Source of the DNA: Embiotoca jacksoni
Taxonomy: Eukaryota > Chordata > Actinopteri > Embiotocidae
DNA length: 64,000 nucleotides
Assembly: GCA_022577435.1 (NCBI GenBank)
Contig: JAKOON010000005.1
Span: 19,056,224-19,120,223, forward strand
Direction of reading: 5' to 3'
The position numbers and the translations under genes were made by a program. Of the stretch, positions 1-12,702 are shown piece by piece. How positions within the stretch are numbered: the first letter of the stretch is position 1; each line of letters begins with the position of its first letter. The notes under the pieces were generated by a model. It was not told where the DNA came from, made no database searches, and saw only the letters and a list, made by a program, of their open reading frames with translations.

Positions 1-244
1 CCATGCACATATTCTTTCATGTTTGTTTTGGGTTTTGTTTACGCCCTGTTATAGGCCGACATGACTTGCAGATTGCCCAGGCTGGCTTTTAAGTTACGGC
101 TGATGACAGACAGATTTGGTTTAAAGTATAGGCTCTCTGATTCAGAGAGTTATAATTTGTGAAGACTTCACGAACTGCATTCTGTTAATGCTGTCATCGA
201 CAGTGACTGACTAGCACCCTTTTTCACAAGCCTTTGCTCCCTGT

Positions 245-1150
245 TGCAATTTGTCTTGTCATTGAAATTGCTTACCACACGTGCTATATATTCATCTTAG
301 CGCACTGGAAACTGGTGTTTAGCTCACAGTGAGGGAGCAACAAGCCGATTGGCCGACGCAGAGCGGAGGGAGCGGGCTGGGGTGTAAGGTTGGACCATGT
401 ACTGGATGTACACTGGACCCGATCTGTTCGCAGCATGGTACGCAAGTACCAATGTTTTGAAACGGATACGGGCAGCTACTGGTAAACAGTGAATGGAGCG
501 GAGTAGTGTGAGTGAATTTAGGGAGGTTAAAGACCAGTCGAGCTGCAGCATTCTGGATGAGCTGCAGTGGTCGGATGGCACTAACAGGTAGACCTGCCAG
601 GAGGGAGTTACAATAGTCTCGGCGTGAGATGACCAGAGCCTGGACCAGAACCTGCGCCGCCTTCTGAGTGAAAAGAAGATGTATTCTCCTGATGTTGTGC
701 AGCATGTATCTACAGGAACGTGTTGTTGCAGCGATGTTGGCAGAAAGAGAGCGTTGACTGTCGAGTGTCACGCCGAGGTTCCTAGCAGTCAGGGTCGGGG
801 ATAACACAGAGTTGTCCAAGATAATAGTCAGGTCGAGGGTGGGAGAGTCTTTCCCTGGAAGGAAGAGCAGTTCAGTCTTGTCGAGGTTGATTTTCAGGCG
901 GTGTGCGGACATCCACTGAGAGATGTCAGTCAGACAGGCAGAGATTCGTGCTGCTACCTGTGTTTCAGATCGGGGAAAAGAGAAGATTAGTTGGGTGTCA
1001 TCAGCATAGTTGTGGTAGGAAAAGCCATGTGAGTGAATGACAGAGCCGAGAGAGTTGGTGTACAAAGAGAAGAGGAGGGGACCCAGGAGGGGACCCAGGA
1101 CGGAGCCTTGAGGGACCCCAGTAGTGAGAGGACAAAGTTCAGACACAGAT
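245..1150 (-). pseudogene. L2/CR1-type LINE reverse transcriptase, 5'-truncated and frameshifted
   Basis: Read on the minus strand, this is the C-terminal part of a non-LTR retrotransposon reverse transcriptase. Visible motifs are GVPQGSVLGPLL just inside the upstream end, the catalytic YADDTQ box near residues 47-52 of the 319-1146 frame, and the downstream block with DKTELLFLPG and ARNLGV. The homology starts abruptly at about 1150, as expected for a 5'-truncated LINE copy. Near 495-510 the reading frame shifts: the conserved tail LPVAARIRFKTLVLAYHAANR continues in the 324-581 frame, so the copy cannot make a full protein. There is also an in-frame 12-bp tandem duplication at about 1074-1097 that repeats GPLL in the RT motif. 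The 3' UTR runs to roughly 245, but its exact end is not visible. The clade call (L2/CR1) is from motif style and is less certain than the RT call. Confidence 0.85.
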
Positions 1151-2638
1151 CCTCTTTACAATATATTGTGTGCTCCAGTGTGCCCATATGCAGTGGGGGT
1201 CCTTCACACAGAGCTAATGTGGGAAGAGGTGGTTTCCTCCATGATGAACTGCTTCAAAACTGATCCCATTATTTTCAGGCCTGTGCCTGGCAGCGGCTGT
1301 AAAAGACATAAAGTCTTGGTGCTTAATCCTGTTAGTGCTGCAAACCTGACACTGCTTATTGGCTCTGTGGTAGTGTGTGAACATTCAGGACCTAACTGTT
1401 TGCCCTCTAAATATACTGTACAGAATTAAATTATTACAGTTATACTCTGCTGCCATTGCACTGATATGGCCTCTTTGCTGTACGAGGAACAAAACGTGGT
1501 TTGATGAATATGTTTTAGCACTTGCGTAGTTAAGTGCTTTTGTATACATTTTGAAACAATCATAGCAATTTCAAAATGATTGTAAATTAATGATGTTAAT
1601 AATGGGTTCCTAAATGTCATGATCACTGAGGAAGCAGTGAATGTTTTAACATATCTATTTCAGTTCTCCTTGATAGAGGGCGGGTGCTGATGACAAACGG
1701 AGTAAAGTTACTCTGCGGGTGAAGATGGATTGGCTTGTCAGCCCGGGGGATCAGAAGTAGTTGTGGTTTGGCAGGTCTTTGTCAGTCCTGGGATCAGGGG
1801 ACAACGCCTAGAGGAGGGACACCAATCGTTTAAGGTGGTACCAGAGTTGAAATAGCACACTAATATTCACTGTGGCATAGAGAGCCACCACTATGGCTGC
1901 TGAAATGACTATTTGTCAATGTGTTAGCTTGAAAGACAAAGCAGGGGGTGGTGAACGCTCACTTTAATAAAGTATCAAGGTCCTGTAAAGTCACATTATT
2001 ATTCTTACTGAACCAACTTTCTCTAAAATCAGAAAAAAAAAAAATTGGGAAAGAGTGTTATTTATTAATTGAGATAGAGTGGGGAGAAATTGTTTGGTTA
2101 GACACAACAAAGAGATTCTTGACCAAAAATTTTAAAGCCACCCATTTTGATACAGAAAATCGCAACATCTCACTTGAAAATAAGTGTCCTATTGTAGAGG
2201 ATAATGGACCAATCTGCATGGTAATGGATATATTTGGAATGGTAAGTGAGGACTTCGACAAAGCTGAAATGGGCTGTCATGGTTTGGTAATTGTGCTGGG
2301 GAAAGCATACAATTGCTTCTCATGGAAAGATGAATATAGCATTCAAGAACAGGGGACTCTCAAAGACAAAAACACTTGCCGGAGAATATTGACTCTTGGA
2401 TGAATTTATGTAGGGAGACCTGAACACTCATCATGCAGTTTGCCTCTTAAACTTTAATGTCTGCCAACACTTAATATACTGACACTCAAAAAATAAATAT
2501 ATAAAAAAACTTCACATCACGATTGCACTTTTCTTGAAACAGGAAAAATGTGACCAGATTTAAAAACATAAGTCCAAATTTTTGCTCTAATATCTGTAAA
2601 TTTTTAAGGAGGTACATTTTAACATTGACACATTTTTA
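1151..2638. other. Non-coding stretch between two transposon remnants
   Basis: No gene is recognised. A 151-codon open frame at 1948-2403 (+) shows no family motif, and its composition is that of AT-rich non-coding DNA. The part at about 1670-1850 is richer in G+C than its surroundings but could not be assigned. Confidence 0.5.
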
Positions 2639-2850
2639 CAGTGCATCCGGAAAGTATTCACAGCGCTTCACTTTTTCCACATTTTATGTTACAGTCTTAT
2701 TCCAAAATTGATGAAATTCATTTTTTCCTCAAAATTCTACACACAATACCCCATAATGACGGTGAAAAAAGTTTGTTTCAAATTTTTGCAAATCTATTAA
2801 AAATAAAGAATGAAAATATAACACGTACATAAGTATTCACAGCCTTTGCA
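2639..2850 (+). repeat. Left IR/DR terminus of the Tc1 element
   Basis: This is the inverted repeat at the left end. The outer direct repeat (with AAAGTATTCACAGCG) is at the edge and the inner direct repeat (TAAGTATTCACAGCCTTTGC) lies at about 2829-2848. Both have counterparts in inverse orientation in the right terminus. Confidence 0.88.
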
Positions 2851-2889
2851 CAATACTTTGTTGAAGCACCTTTGGCAGCAATTACAGCC

Positions 2890-3859
2890 TCAAGTCTTTT
2901 TGAGTATGATGCTACAACACCTATTTTTGGATAGTTTCTCCCATTCTTCTTTGTTGGACCTCTCAAGCTCCATCAGATTGGATGGGGAGCGTTGGTGCAC
3001 AGCCATTTTCAGATCTCTCCAGAGATGTTCAATCGTGTTCAAGTCTGGGCTCTGGCTGGGCCACTCAAGGACATTCACAGAGTTGTCCCGATCCACTCCT
3101 TTGTTATCTTGGCTGTGTGCTTTGGGTCGTTGTCCTGTTGGAAGATGAACCTTCGCCCCAGTCTGAGGTCCAGAGCGCTCTGGAGAAGGTTTTCATCAAG
3201 GATGTCTCTTTACATTGCTGCATTCATCTTTCCCTCCATCCTGACTAGTCTCCCAGTTCCTGCCGCTGAAAAACATCCCCACAGCATGATGCTGCCACCA
3301 CCATGCTTCACCGTAGAGATGGTATTGGCCAGGTGATGAGCGCTGCCTGGATTCCTCCAGACATGACACTTGGCATTTAGGCCAAAGAGTTCAATCTTTG
3401 TTTCATCAGACCAGAGAATTTAGTTTCTCATGGTCTGACAGTCCTTCAGGTGCCTTTTGGTAAACTCCAGGTGGGCTGTCATGTGCCTTTTACTGAGGAG
3501 TGGCTTCCGTCTGGCCACTCTACCATACAGGCCTGCTTGGTGGAGTGCTGCAGAGATGGTTGTCCTTCTGGAAGGTTCTCCTCTCTCACAGAGCAACGTT
3601 GGAGCTCTGTCAGAGTGACCATCGGGTTCTTGGTCACCTCCCTGACTAAGGCCCTTCTCCCCCGATCGCTCAGTTTGGCCGGGCGGCCAATTCTAGGAAG
3701 AGTCCTGGTGGTTCCAAACTTCTTCCATTTACGGATGATGGAGGCCACTGTGCTCATTGGGACCTTCAATGCTGCAGAAATTTGTCTGTACCCTTCCCCA
3801 GATCTGTGCCTCGACACAATCCTGTCTCGGAGGTCTACAGATAATTCCTTGGACTTCAT
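2890..3859 (-). pseudogene. Tc1-like DD34E transposase, frameshifted and stopped
   Basis: The reading frame opens at Met 3859 with MKSKELSVDLRDRIVSRH, the paired helix-turn-helix DNA-binding region, followed by a GRPAKL AT-hook-like linker. Near 3580 the frame shifts; the catalytic domain then continues in other frames. A TAA stop lies at 3420-3422, four codons before the first catalytic Asp (SDE, codon 3407-3405). The second Asp is in DNDPKHT (codon 3134-3132) and the Glu is in NTIEHLW (codon 3030-3028). The distance between these two codons is 104 nt, one short of the 105 nt of a DD34E spacing, which places a single-base deletion between them and explains the in-frame TGA at 3075-3077. At least three separate lesions make this gene inactive. 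Reverse-strand frames such as 3450-3878 are shadows of it. Confidence 0.92.
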
Positions 3860-4041
3860 GGCTTGGTTTGTGCTCTGACATGCGTTGTCAACTGTGGGAC
3901 CTTATATAGACAGGTGTGTGTCTTTCTAAATCATGTCCAATCAACTGAATTTACCACAGGTGGACTCCAATCAAGTTGTAGAAACATCTCAAGGATGATC
4001 AGTGGGAACAGGATGCACCTAAGCTCAATTTTGAGTGTCAT

Positions 4042-4261
4042 GGCAAAGGCTGTGAATACTTATGTATGTGATTTTTTTATTTTTTTTTATTTTTAATAGA
4101 TCTGCAAAAATGTCAAAACAACTTTTTTCATATTATCATTATGGGGTATTGTGTGTAGAATTTTGAGGGAAAAAAATGAATTTAATCCATTTTGGAATAA
4201 GGCTGCACCATAACAAAATGTAGAAAAAGTGAAGCACTGTGAATACTTTCCAGATGCACTT
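4042..4261 (-). repeat. Right IR/DR terminus of the Tc1 element
   Basis: This is the inverse partner of the left terminus. The inner repeat (GCAAAGGCTGTGAATACTTA) is at about 4044-4063 and the outer repeat ends at 4261. The last bases differ slightly from the left end (AAGTGCATCTGG against CAGTGCATCCGG, both read inward), so the copy has drifted since insertion. Confidence 0.88.
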
Positions 4262-7200
4262 TATGTATGTTCAGTGCTCTACAGTATGTTTGATCAAATT
4301 AGTAGTTTATTTCAGACTACAATTTGCTTTGTTTCTGAAATTGCAATTTTAAAAATGAGTATGATAATTGATGTGACTATTCTTATACTTTAATATATTC
4401 TTGACAATGTGACTGCAAAAATGTGAATATATAATTGTCACTGTTTACATTGTCTCCAAGACATAAAATATTCATGGAGTACAAAAAAAATAATTCAAGC
4501 AGTAAGAGTCAAATCAAAATCTGGGGTTAATTATCTGTTGTGAAGAGAAAACATCTATATCAAGCTGTATTTCATGCTCAATCTGCTATCAATATTTGCA
4601 CATCTAATCCCTATAATGACGTGTGTTTAAGCATACATGACCTATACGCATTAATCGGCACTTGGATGAAAACCTTGAGGCTGAAAGTCCCACTAGAGAC
4701 AGCTAAATATTTTGTTATATGATTAATTGAATCAGAAGGTTGCATTACAAAAAAACTTGTTTTAATTATTTGTGCAAGTAGGATTGGATACGCTTGACAT
4801 CCACCAAACCTTTCTCTGGGATTTTGGATAGGAGTGTTCATGTGTGCTCTTGCCCTCTGAAGTGACAAAAATAGCTAGCATCTACTGCGCAGGACTTACA
4901 CCTGGTCTGAGCTGTCAGAGGCACAGCCGCAACTTCACCTCAAAATTGACATCAAAACTGCACTGCACCAGCGCATCTTCAACGACACAAAGGCTGTTGT
5001 GCGGTTCCACCCATCTCGGCACTGTGGGTTCACCTTGGTCTATGAAAACATAAACAAATTACAAATTGGCATAAGCGCAGACAAGAGCCACTTGCATCAC
5101 ACCACATTCCAATGCGCCTGGATTTGCCATATGCCAGGTACGAAAATAGAGCCTTTTAAGTGTGCGTTACCCCAGCCAATCCTGACATTGTTAACAATAA
5201 TGTTGGAAATCATGAGACAAATATTAAAACTCAGGCAGATACAAATGATTGAAAATTAAATGCTTTTACAGCATGCATTGAAATGTTCATCCACTGCTGT
5301 TAAGCAGTTGTCAACATCATAGGAAGAGTGGCACACAAATGTAGCTGATCTCTTCTGGTGAAACAAATCGACTCCTGCATTTACACATCTTAAAGATTTT
5401 CGCAATATCCCAACCCAGTCTACTAATTGCCTTCAATTTTGAGCCATCCCTACTTGACTTGTTTAACTACCTGCTGAAGCCTAAGTTGTTTGTCTGTAGT
5501 CATATACACACACACTGGCTACTCTGTCAATTGTTTCATCATGAAACTTTCTTTTGTCACAATGTTCTGAGTTGTTGTATATATTTACTGTAGACTTGTG
5601 TCACACTCGCTGTCGGACAGTAAAAGAGCTTTTTTTTTTTACCTTTGACAGATAAGTAACTTTGAAATTTGAAAGCAATGACTACTGAAGACAACTTATT
5701 GTGATTATTAGTTTTGAGCCTGTTGCTGTCTGTTTTTCACTGATGTGCTGGACACATCATCATTACTGTGTCATCAGAACGAATTAGTTGACTGAAAGTG
5801 ACAACTGTGGACTGTGCAGCTCAAAAAACAAATATATATAGCATGCCATACTTGAAAAAAACAACCTGACAGCTGTGTCTGACATATGCTTCGAGAGTGA
5901 GATTAATACACTTTTAAGAGTGTATTTCAGACCAGAATAAACACCCATATAATCATTATCACAGCTACTTCACCTTTTTGTGAAAGTGTGACATGCCAAA
6001 ATGGTCATTAATTAGTAAAGTAAACATTTTTGTCATATTACAAGTATCAAAGTGCCTATCAAAAACGACTGTTTTCATATTTGTTTTCATTTTTAAAAAA
6101 AAATTAAACGTCCATGTTTTATGAAGGCTACAAAAAGCTTTCATTAAATTATTAATGAATTCCTGATTTACTGTCAAATTCAATCAAACAGAATCTAACT
6201 AAACATTCATAGATGCACTTTTAATTAGGTTGAATGGTGCTCCTGCTGAGTGACAGCATGCACATCACAATCTGAACCAAGCTGCGTTCAATACTTTCTG
6301 CCTTGTTGACAGACACTTTTACCACAGACCATTAGACAATAAATGGATCACCAACAAATCTGATGCCAGTCAAATGCATTACACAAAACATCTAGTGACA
6401 CATTATTTTGACTGCCACATTCACTTTTACTCACGGGTGACAAATGACCAATTTTTGGTACAATGTGCAGTTCAAACGTCAAGTGTTTTTTAATAAACAG
6501 AAAATATGTTTTTTAATTATATTTCACTCATCAACAACTCTCATTGTATGTGTATGCAGTGAATACTTCATCCAGCACAACATTTTATGTTAGTAAAACC
6601 ATAGCTTTCATTGACAAACAAGTAAAACTAGTTATTCTGTATATATAAAAGGCAAAATCAGTAATACCATAAATTCATTATTCAGTCTTACCTTGTCAAT
6701 TTCAGGTATGTGAACACATTCACAAATTCATTTCACACTGAACACGCAAGAATAAACTACAAAAACCGTAGTGCAGATAAAAGATCCTTGAGTGAGAAGC
6801 AGCAATGAAAGCATCGGTCAGTGAACAGTGGTAGTTCAATTTTACACCAGCTGCTCAGTGTGGGGTTTAAATCATGTTTTAGAAGAATTTTGATTAATTA
6901 ATAATTACATTTTCCAGAACTCATTCAAGGTAGACTTGTTGAGATTAGCAGTATTTATGGTTTGCTCCACTTTGGTAAAACAGAGATTAGAGCAAGGTGT
7001 TTGGCACATGATTGACATAGTAAATGTTTACATAATCTTCAAAGATGTACTGTTTATTTTGGACATATATTTCATGTTGCTGCCACAAAATAGACCGGCC
7101 TGTGTCCTCCTCCCAGGCAACCTGGGGAAGTTGAATTGCTTCGCTCTGTAATTAATGCACTCAGGTAATATTGCTCATAGATCTGAGGACGTTCTTGGCA

Positions 7201-10200
7201 ACTAATACACTCATAGAGCTTTGTGTTTGTGGCCAGATGCAGTAGCTCATCTTTCTCTCCAACCTAATTACTCTTTATTTTACCAACAGAGCTTTGTAAA
7301 TAGCAATTATCCATTATTCCTTTTAATAACTATGGCTCTCCCACTTTTCAGTCCCGTAAAAGAGTGAAAGCATAGCAATTACAGGAAAATCAATGCACCT
7401 AATCATTATGGTGGATGGTATTCTTATAAGACTGTTAGGGTTTGGACTGAAGAGCATGACAGAAGCCTACAACACAAAACTGTTCATAACAAGATGTTTT
7501 CAAAGATTATTGTTTTGGAAAAAAAAATACATGTCAGTATTTTAACCATTAAGATTGTCCTTAAAGACCTGGGGCTCTGATGAAAGCTTATCAGCTTGTT
7601 GCAGAGTTGGTTATAGCAATAGTTGATTATATACAGCATATTATAATAATGAATATTTCGTACATTTTTTTTTTATATATAAAAACAAGCCTTTTCTCAA
7701 TACTAAGTGAAGTTGAGCTGAGCAGGGATTTGACAAGAGATGATGGAGTTGCTATCATCAAAGAAGTAGAGCAAAAGATTGAAATTAAATCCATTTCTCT
7801 GTTTGGCATGAAACGATGTGAAATTGGCAGAACAACCTTGGGAAGACCTGATTGAAGCAACACGTGAAAGATGCCTGCAAATTGGCCTTTGGAAGCATCT
7901 GAGACACGGTTTGCGCTAATCGGGTTACCCTGATAAAAATAAACATCCTCTCAGGGTAGGACATGGCTTCCTGGACACAGACTAATCAGAATTATAGCTG
8001 CTATGTTGCTATTGTACTCCTGCAGCTCTTTTTATAACCCTCCAACTCAAGAGTTACATTTAGTCTCTTTGCCTGGTCAAACTAATGTCCTGTAATACTT
8101 TTGCACAAATGGCACGGAGCCTGCAAACCATTCTGCAGCCTTTTAGTAAAAGGTTGGTTTTCTTTGTACAAAAGTGTCTCTCCTTGCCTTATGGGTAACA
8201 TTCTGAATCCTCATTTTCACTGTTGAAGCCGAGAGGCATCTCGTCCAATTAAGTGTTACATCACCTTTTTTTTTTTCTTCTTCTTTTTTAATGTCTAGAC
8301 AATGTTGACAGGCATTCTTTCCAGGCACTTATTCTGCGTCCTCTAAAACAAGAGGACAATGTTGTTGAGCTCACCCTACGCTCTGTCAAATGAGCGGTGT
8401 AAGTCAGGTGACTGAAACTGCTATAGGTACTTGCTCTTGCTTGCAGCCTTCACGCTTTGCCAAAAAGTTGCAGACACATGCTGTTTTCCAACCTGATGAG
8501 CAGTGGGGAGGCCTATCAGTGACACACAGATCAAGTGGCATAGGGGACACGCTGGGGACTGGTTGAAATGACCTGAGTTATACCAACATTTTAGCAAAGT
8601 TAATGAGCTGAGAGATTAAATCACAAAGCATAAAAGGACAGGCAGAATATTGGCAGGAAGATTTGCTCTGGTAGTCATGATGGATTTGAATTGTGAGTAC
8701 CATTTTGTCTCTCGGGTATTAAGATGGATATCATGAGCCTAGATCCTGTAGTTTAGCCAAATCTTCCTTGGAAGTCTACCTATCATTTTCCCCTCCGAAT
8801 TTACAGTTACTTAGGTATATGATTAAACTGTCTTGTAAACTATAATTGTTTAAAGGGGTTCAACAGTACAGCACAATAAGTAAAAAAAAACAGTAAGTGA
8901 AAAGCTTAAAAGTACGATAATAAAATTATACGATAACCTGAACACAGCCAGCTCGTAATAAACCAAGAATGTGCTGGAAGGGTTACATATTCCATAGATC
9001 ATACAAATGACCTGTAAATGCCTGGGGATCTACCAGAAAGACCTGGAAAATGTGTCTGGGGAGAATGAGTTTGCTTAGCCTGTCAGCCTGTGACTGGACC
9101 AAGATAAGAGGCAGAATATAATTTTGTTAATGTTATTTTTTTAATTAAATTGCAATCATATTTTATTGATTTACAGTTAACGTTTTTCTGCTGTGAGTTA
9201 ACACTGCTTTATTGTCTTTTATTATTACTTGATTATTCATTTTTAATTAATAACCCTACCAGTATTTGTCATCTTATCATCTTGTGTGTTTATATAAAGT
9301 GCAACAAAACAAACACACGTTGTCTTAATAAAGAGGTCTGTCAATGATTTTTCCATCATGCCATGACAAATTGTGATTTCATGCTGTGCATAGTGTAGAT
9401 CGTTTTCTACACAACAGACACAGTAAAGTTGGGTACCTTGCTGGGGAGTTGGAGGTGTCCAGCCTGTTGCCTGCAGCACTGCATCTACCAGTAAACCATG
9501 GCTGCTCCTTCTTGTTCCATTACACACTGCCATATTTAAAAGTGATCTACAGTTTATAAAGAATGCTGTTGAGTTGAAACCAGGCAAAATATTTTATGGA
9601 AATTTCAATCTTTAAATACTATAGCACATAAATATACCAGGTATATGATTACTGTTTAATACTTCCAGGTAAACAAACTCCAGGAAATATAACTATGTCA
9701 GTGAAAAGTGGTTGGAATCATAAGGCAGATATTGGCTGTATCTCTAATTTGTTGAACTCTACTACAAATCTGCCTTTACAAGAAGAAAGTTTTGTGTTTC
9801 TGGCACCACATTACATTATTTAGTAACAAGGCAGGATGATTACTTTTGATGTGTCACTTTTCATTCTGATAAACGTCTGCATTAAACTGTAAATCTCCAA
9901 TGAGAGCAGCTGCAGTACGGTAAACCTAAAAACAAAGACGATGACAATGAACAAAGATCAATGGCACAATAAATCTCTTCTGAGAGTGATTATATAAAAA
10001 TGCTTATCTATAATACAGGGCTCTGTGCTTTGTGTATTAATGTTAGTGTTAGACAAGTTGACACAAGACGATTGTAGAGAGCGTGTAAATGTTAAATAAT
10101 TTATAACTTGCACCATGCATACATATTCTGGTTAAGTTGTTACATTTACATCATGTAGGTTGTGTTTTGATTGAAGACTGCAGTCTGCCAAAGTGTGGAA

Positions 10201-11009
10201 ACTGGGCATTATTTTGTGCAGTGAACTATAGCATCACTCCCACATATTTCTCTCCAATTAAACTTACTATACTTACTGTATGAATCCCTCTATTTCACTT
10301 AAGTGCTAATGGAGGGGATGAGTAAATCAATAATGCAAGTATTTAAGATAATCCCATTCTAGGCACTACTTGGAGCCAGCATCTTTGAGAGCCAGCAAAG
10401 CCTGCAACAAAAGCAAGAGGATATTTTCTTTTTACGTTGCCACTTGGCAGAGTCTTACTAAATTATACTCCATTTAGTAAGACTGTGAGAAGCCAGGAAT
10501 CTTAAAAGTGACTAAAAAGCAATGACTTTGAACCTTTATGAAATGATATGTTTAATTTATTTGAATTCATTCAATAAGATAAACTTTCCTAGTTTTCACC
10601 TTGTGCTTTCATCTATGTTAATGTCTCAATTATTACATACAGTAGCTGCTATCCCCTTTAAAATCAGCATCTGTAATAATGTCAATGGCTCTTGCAAATA
10701 ACTTAATTATAGTAGTTAATAACTACATTAAATAAAAGCAACTGCTAAAATATTTATGCAAATATTCCATTTGTATTTGACTCCTTATTTCCCCTCTCCC
10801 GTGATGTTATTTTGTGCATTGTGTTGTTTTATTGCAAATCCTTACTTCATTATCATAATGCATTTATAATTCAGGAAAGTGTTTTATTAATGCACATGTC
10901 TTTATCTGCACTCATAAATATTAGAGAAATGGACTCAGGGTCAATGCCTGGTGTCATCCACTGTATTAGAGGCTGGGATGTGTAGAACAGAGAAGAAAAA
11001 ACAAAACAC

Positions 11010-11031
11010 AAAAAAAAAAAAAAAAAAAAAA
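11010..11031 (+). repeat. A22 homopolymer
   Basis: This is an uninterrupted run of 22 adenines. It could be the tail of an old retroposon, but no recognisable body precedes it. Confidence 0.9.
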
Positions 11032-12223
11032 TGGTGAAAGGTCATGGTTCCCTGTTGGTGGTGTTTACAAAACACTACACCCTGTGGCAAGTGGTCAGAT
11101 CCAAGTCTGTTGCACAAGTCTCCCAAGCCAAAGCATTTGGTCTCCCGACTTTCAATCTCCCAAGGATTCATTCACCATTGAATGCTCGACTGATTTCCCC
11201 TTACAACATTTATTATCACATGCAAAACTGCCCCATATGAGTCACTGGGCTGTTTAATGTACTGCATATTGAAAAGAGAGACACATTTTGTATTTGGATC
11301 TGGTTTTAATGTGTTCAGGGAACTTCTCCGTAATGTCACACTCAGTTTCCCCAACTGTATAAAAGCACGAGTTACAGGTTTTTCACCAAAAGCCTGGTCA
11401 TGAACAGCTTTAGCAGAATAAATTGAAATAAAATATAAAAAAACACCACTTAGGACAAAATAAAATCTCTCCCACAGAGCTGTTTTAACCACTGTTTGTT
11501 GAAGCTTTGTTTGGTCAAGATTACCTTAAAACCTCACCCATATGAGCACCTCCATGAGCCAAAGCATAAATACATACACCCCTGCAGTTTTCCACTTTGT
11601 GCATTGGTTTAGCATTTAGAAAAAAAATGAAGTTGTTTAGTCTTACAAAATTACAAGGCTGGCCTGTCTGAACCCAAATCCTTTTGATTAAGCCAGTGAC
11701 TGTGCACAATAGTGCTCTGATATTTCATTGTGAGAACAAGAAACGTGGCCTGCACAATTGAGCAAGGACCTGTGATTTTGAGACCTACTGGCCACCTTAA
11801 AACACATATTGTAGTTCGTCTGTGCAATTGATCTGAATATATTTTTACTGTTGCTGGACCCCAAACAGAAATGACAGCCCAGAGTCGCTTAATTTCGTGT
11901 GTGGGCTCTTCTGAGATGTATAGCTTTATGGGTACATGTCAGATTTCTACGTAGGCAGCGTGTCACCATGTCACTTAATATCTGCCTTATGAAAATAATG
12001 CTGAGCATGTGATCAAGTTTTATTATACGAAATGCCTTGACAAAGGTAAAGTGTGTGTTTTTGCCAGAGCTCTGCAGGTATGGTGTCACAAAACAATTTT
12101 AGTGTTCATAAGGCTCCAATTTGCTGTGATAGTCCTCCATTTCCTTCTTCACTTTAGCTAGTGACTCAATTGTCTTTGTCTTTGAACAACCTCAATTCCT
12201 GAATGAAACAAGTCGTTGCATTT

Positions 12224-12244
12224 AAAAAAAAAAAAAAAAAAAAA
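12224..12244 (+). repeat. A21 homopolymer
   Basis: This is an uninterrupted run of 21 adenines with no recognisable retroposon body in front of it. Confidence 0.9.
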
Positions 12245-12641
12245 TGTTTTTCAGGAAAGTTATGTTTAATCAAAAATAAGCTGCAGGTCTGCACAGAACT
12301 TAAATGGCCTTCATTTAAATCTGTGTATTAAACACATTGTAGACTATCTACATTACACAGAACAAATAGTTGCTGCTTTTAATATTGTTATTCAGAATGT
12401 GACGAAGTAACACAAAGGGTAAAGAAACATTAGAGACTCAAAGCTAAATTAAACGTTTGTATTGGTTTTATTTTTATTATTATTATTTTTTTTTATTATT
12501 TTGCACTCGCCCATAATAATACTGCAATACCACTGTGTTTGTTCTTGTTTTTAACAGGCTCAGTTTGTCTAAAGTGTGAAGGCATCTCTCTTTATGCACA
12601 CTCGCTTTACATGAGTGTACACACGCACAAGTGTTTGATTA

Positions 12642-12642
<1 letters not shown>

Positions 12643-12672
<30 letters not shown>

Positions 12673-12702
12673 CTGTGTGTGTCTGTGTGTGTGTGTGTGT
12701 GT
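12643..12702 (+). repeat. (TG)n microsatellite with CT interruptions
   Basis: About 60 bp of GT dinucleotides are broken by two evenly spaced TCTG interruptions. Confidence 0.95.

Larger units (their letters stand above)
2639..4261 (-). mobile_element. Tc1/mariner-family DNA transposon, near full length but inactive
   Basis: The element is 1623 bp and is flanked by TA on both sides (2637-2638 and 4262-4263), the target duplication expected for the Tc1/mariner superfamily. The left end reads CAGTGCATCCGGAAAGTATT and the right end is its slightly diverged inverse. The termini are long inverted repeats, each with an outer and an inner copy of an AGTATTCACAG-containing motif, which is the IR/DR arrangement of fish Tc1 elements. 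Between them lies one transposase gene on the minus strand, with disrupted reading frames. The length matches the usual 1.6 kb for this group, so this is a whole copy disabled by small mutations rather than a truncated one. Confidence 0.93.
4262..12642. other. Gene desert, AT-rich non-coding DNA
   Basis: No exon, RNA gene or recognisable transposon was found in this stretch apart from homopolymer runs listed separately. All open frames are under about 120 codons and carry no family motif. The part at 7085-7330 is unusual in having moderate G+C and several ATTA/TAAT cores. In genome terms this is DNA far downstream (3') of lrrc4c. Confidence 0.55.

Noticed and set aside
1948..2403. 151-codon plus-strand open frame
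   Set aside because: It has no recognisable domain, lies in AT-rich DNA with an internal poly-A run, and its amino-acid make-up (Lys/Ile/Asn-rich) is what chance gives in such DNA.
3450..3878. 142-codon plus-strand open frame
   Set aside because: It is the reverse-strand shadow of the Tc1 transposase.
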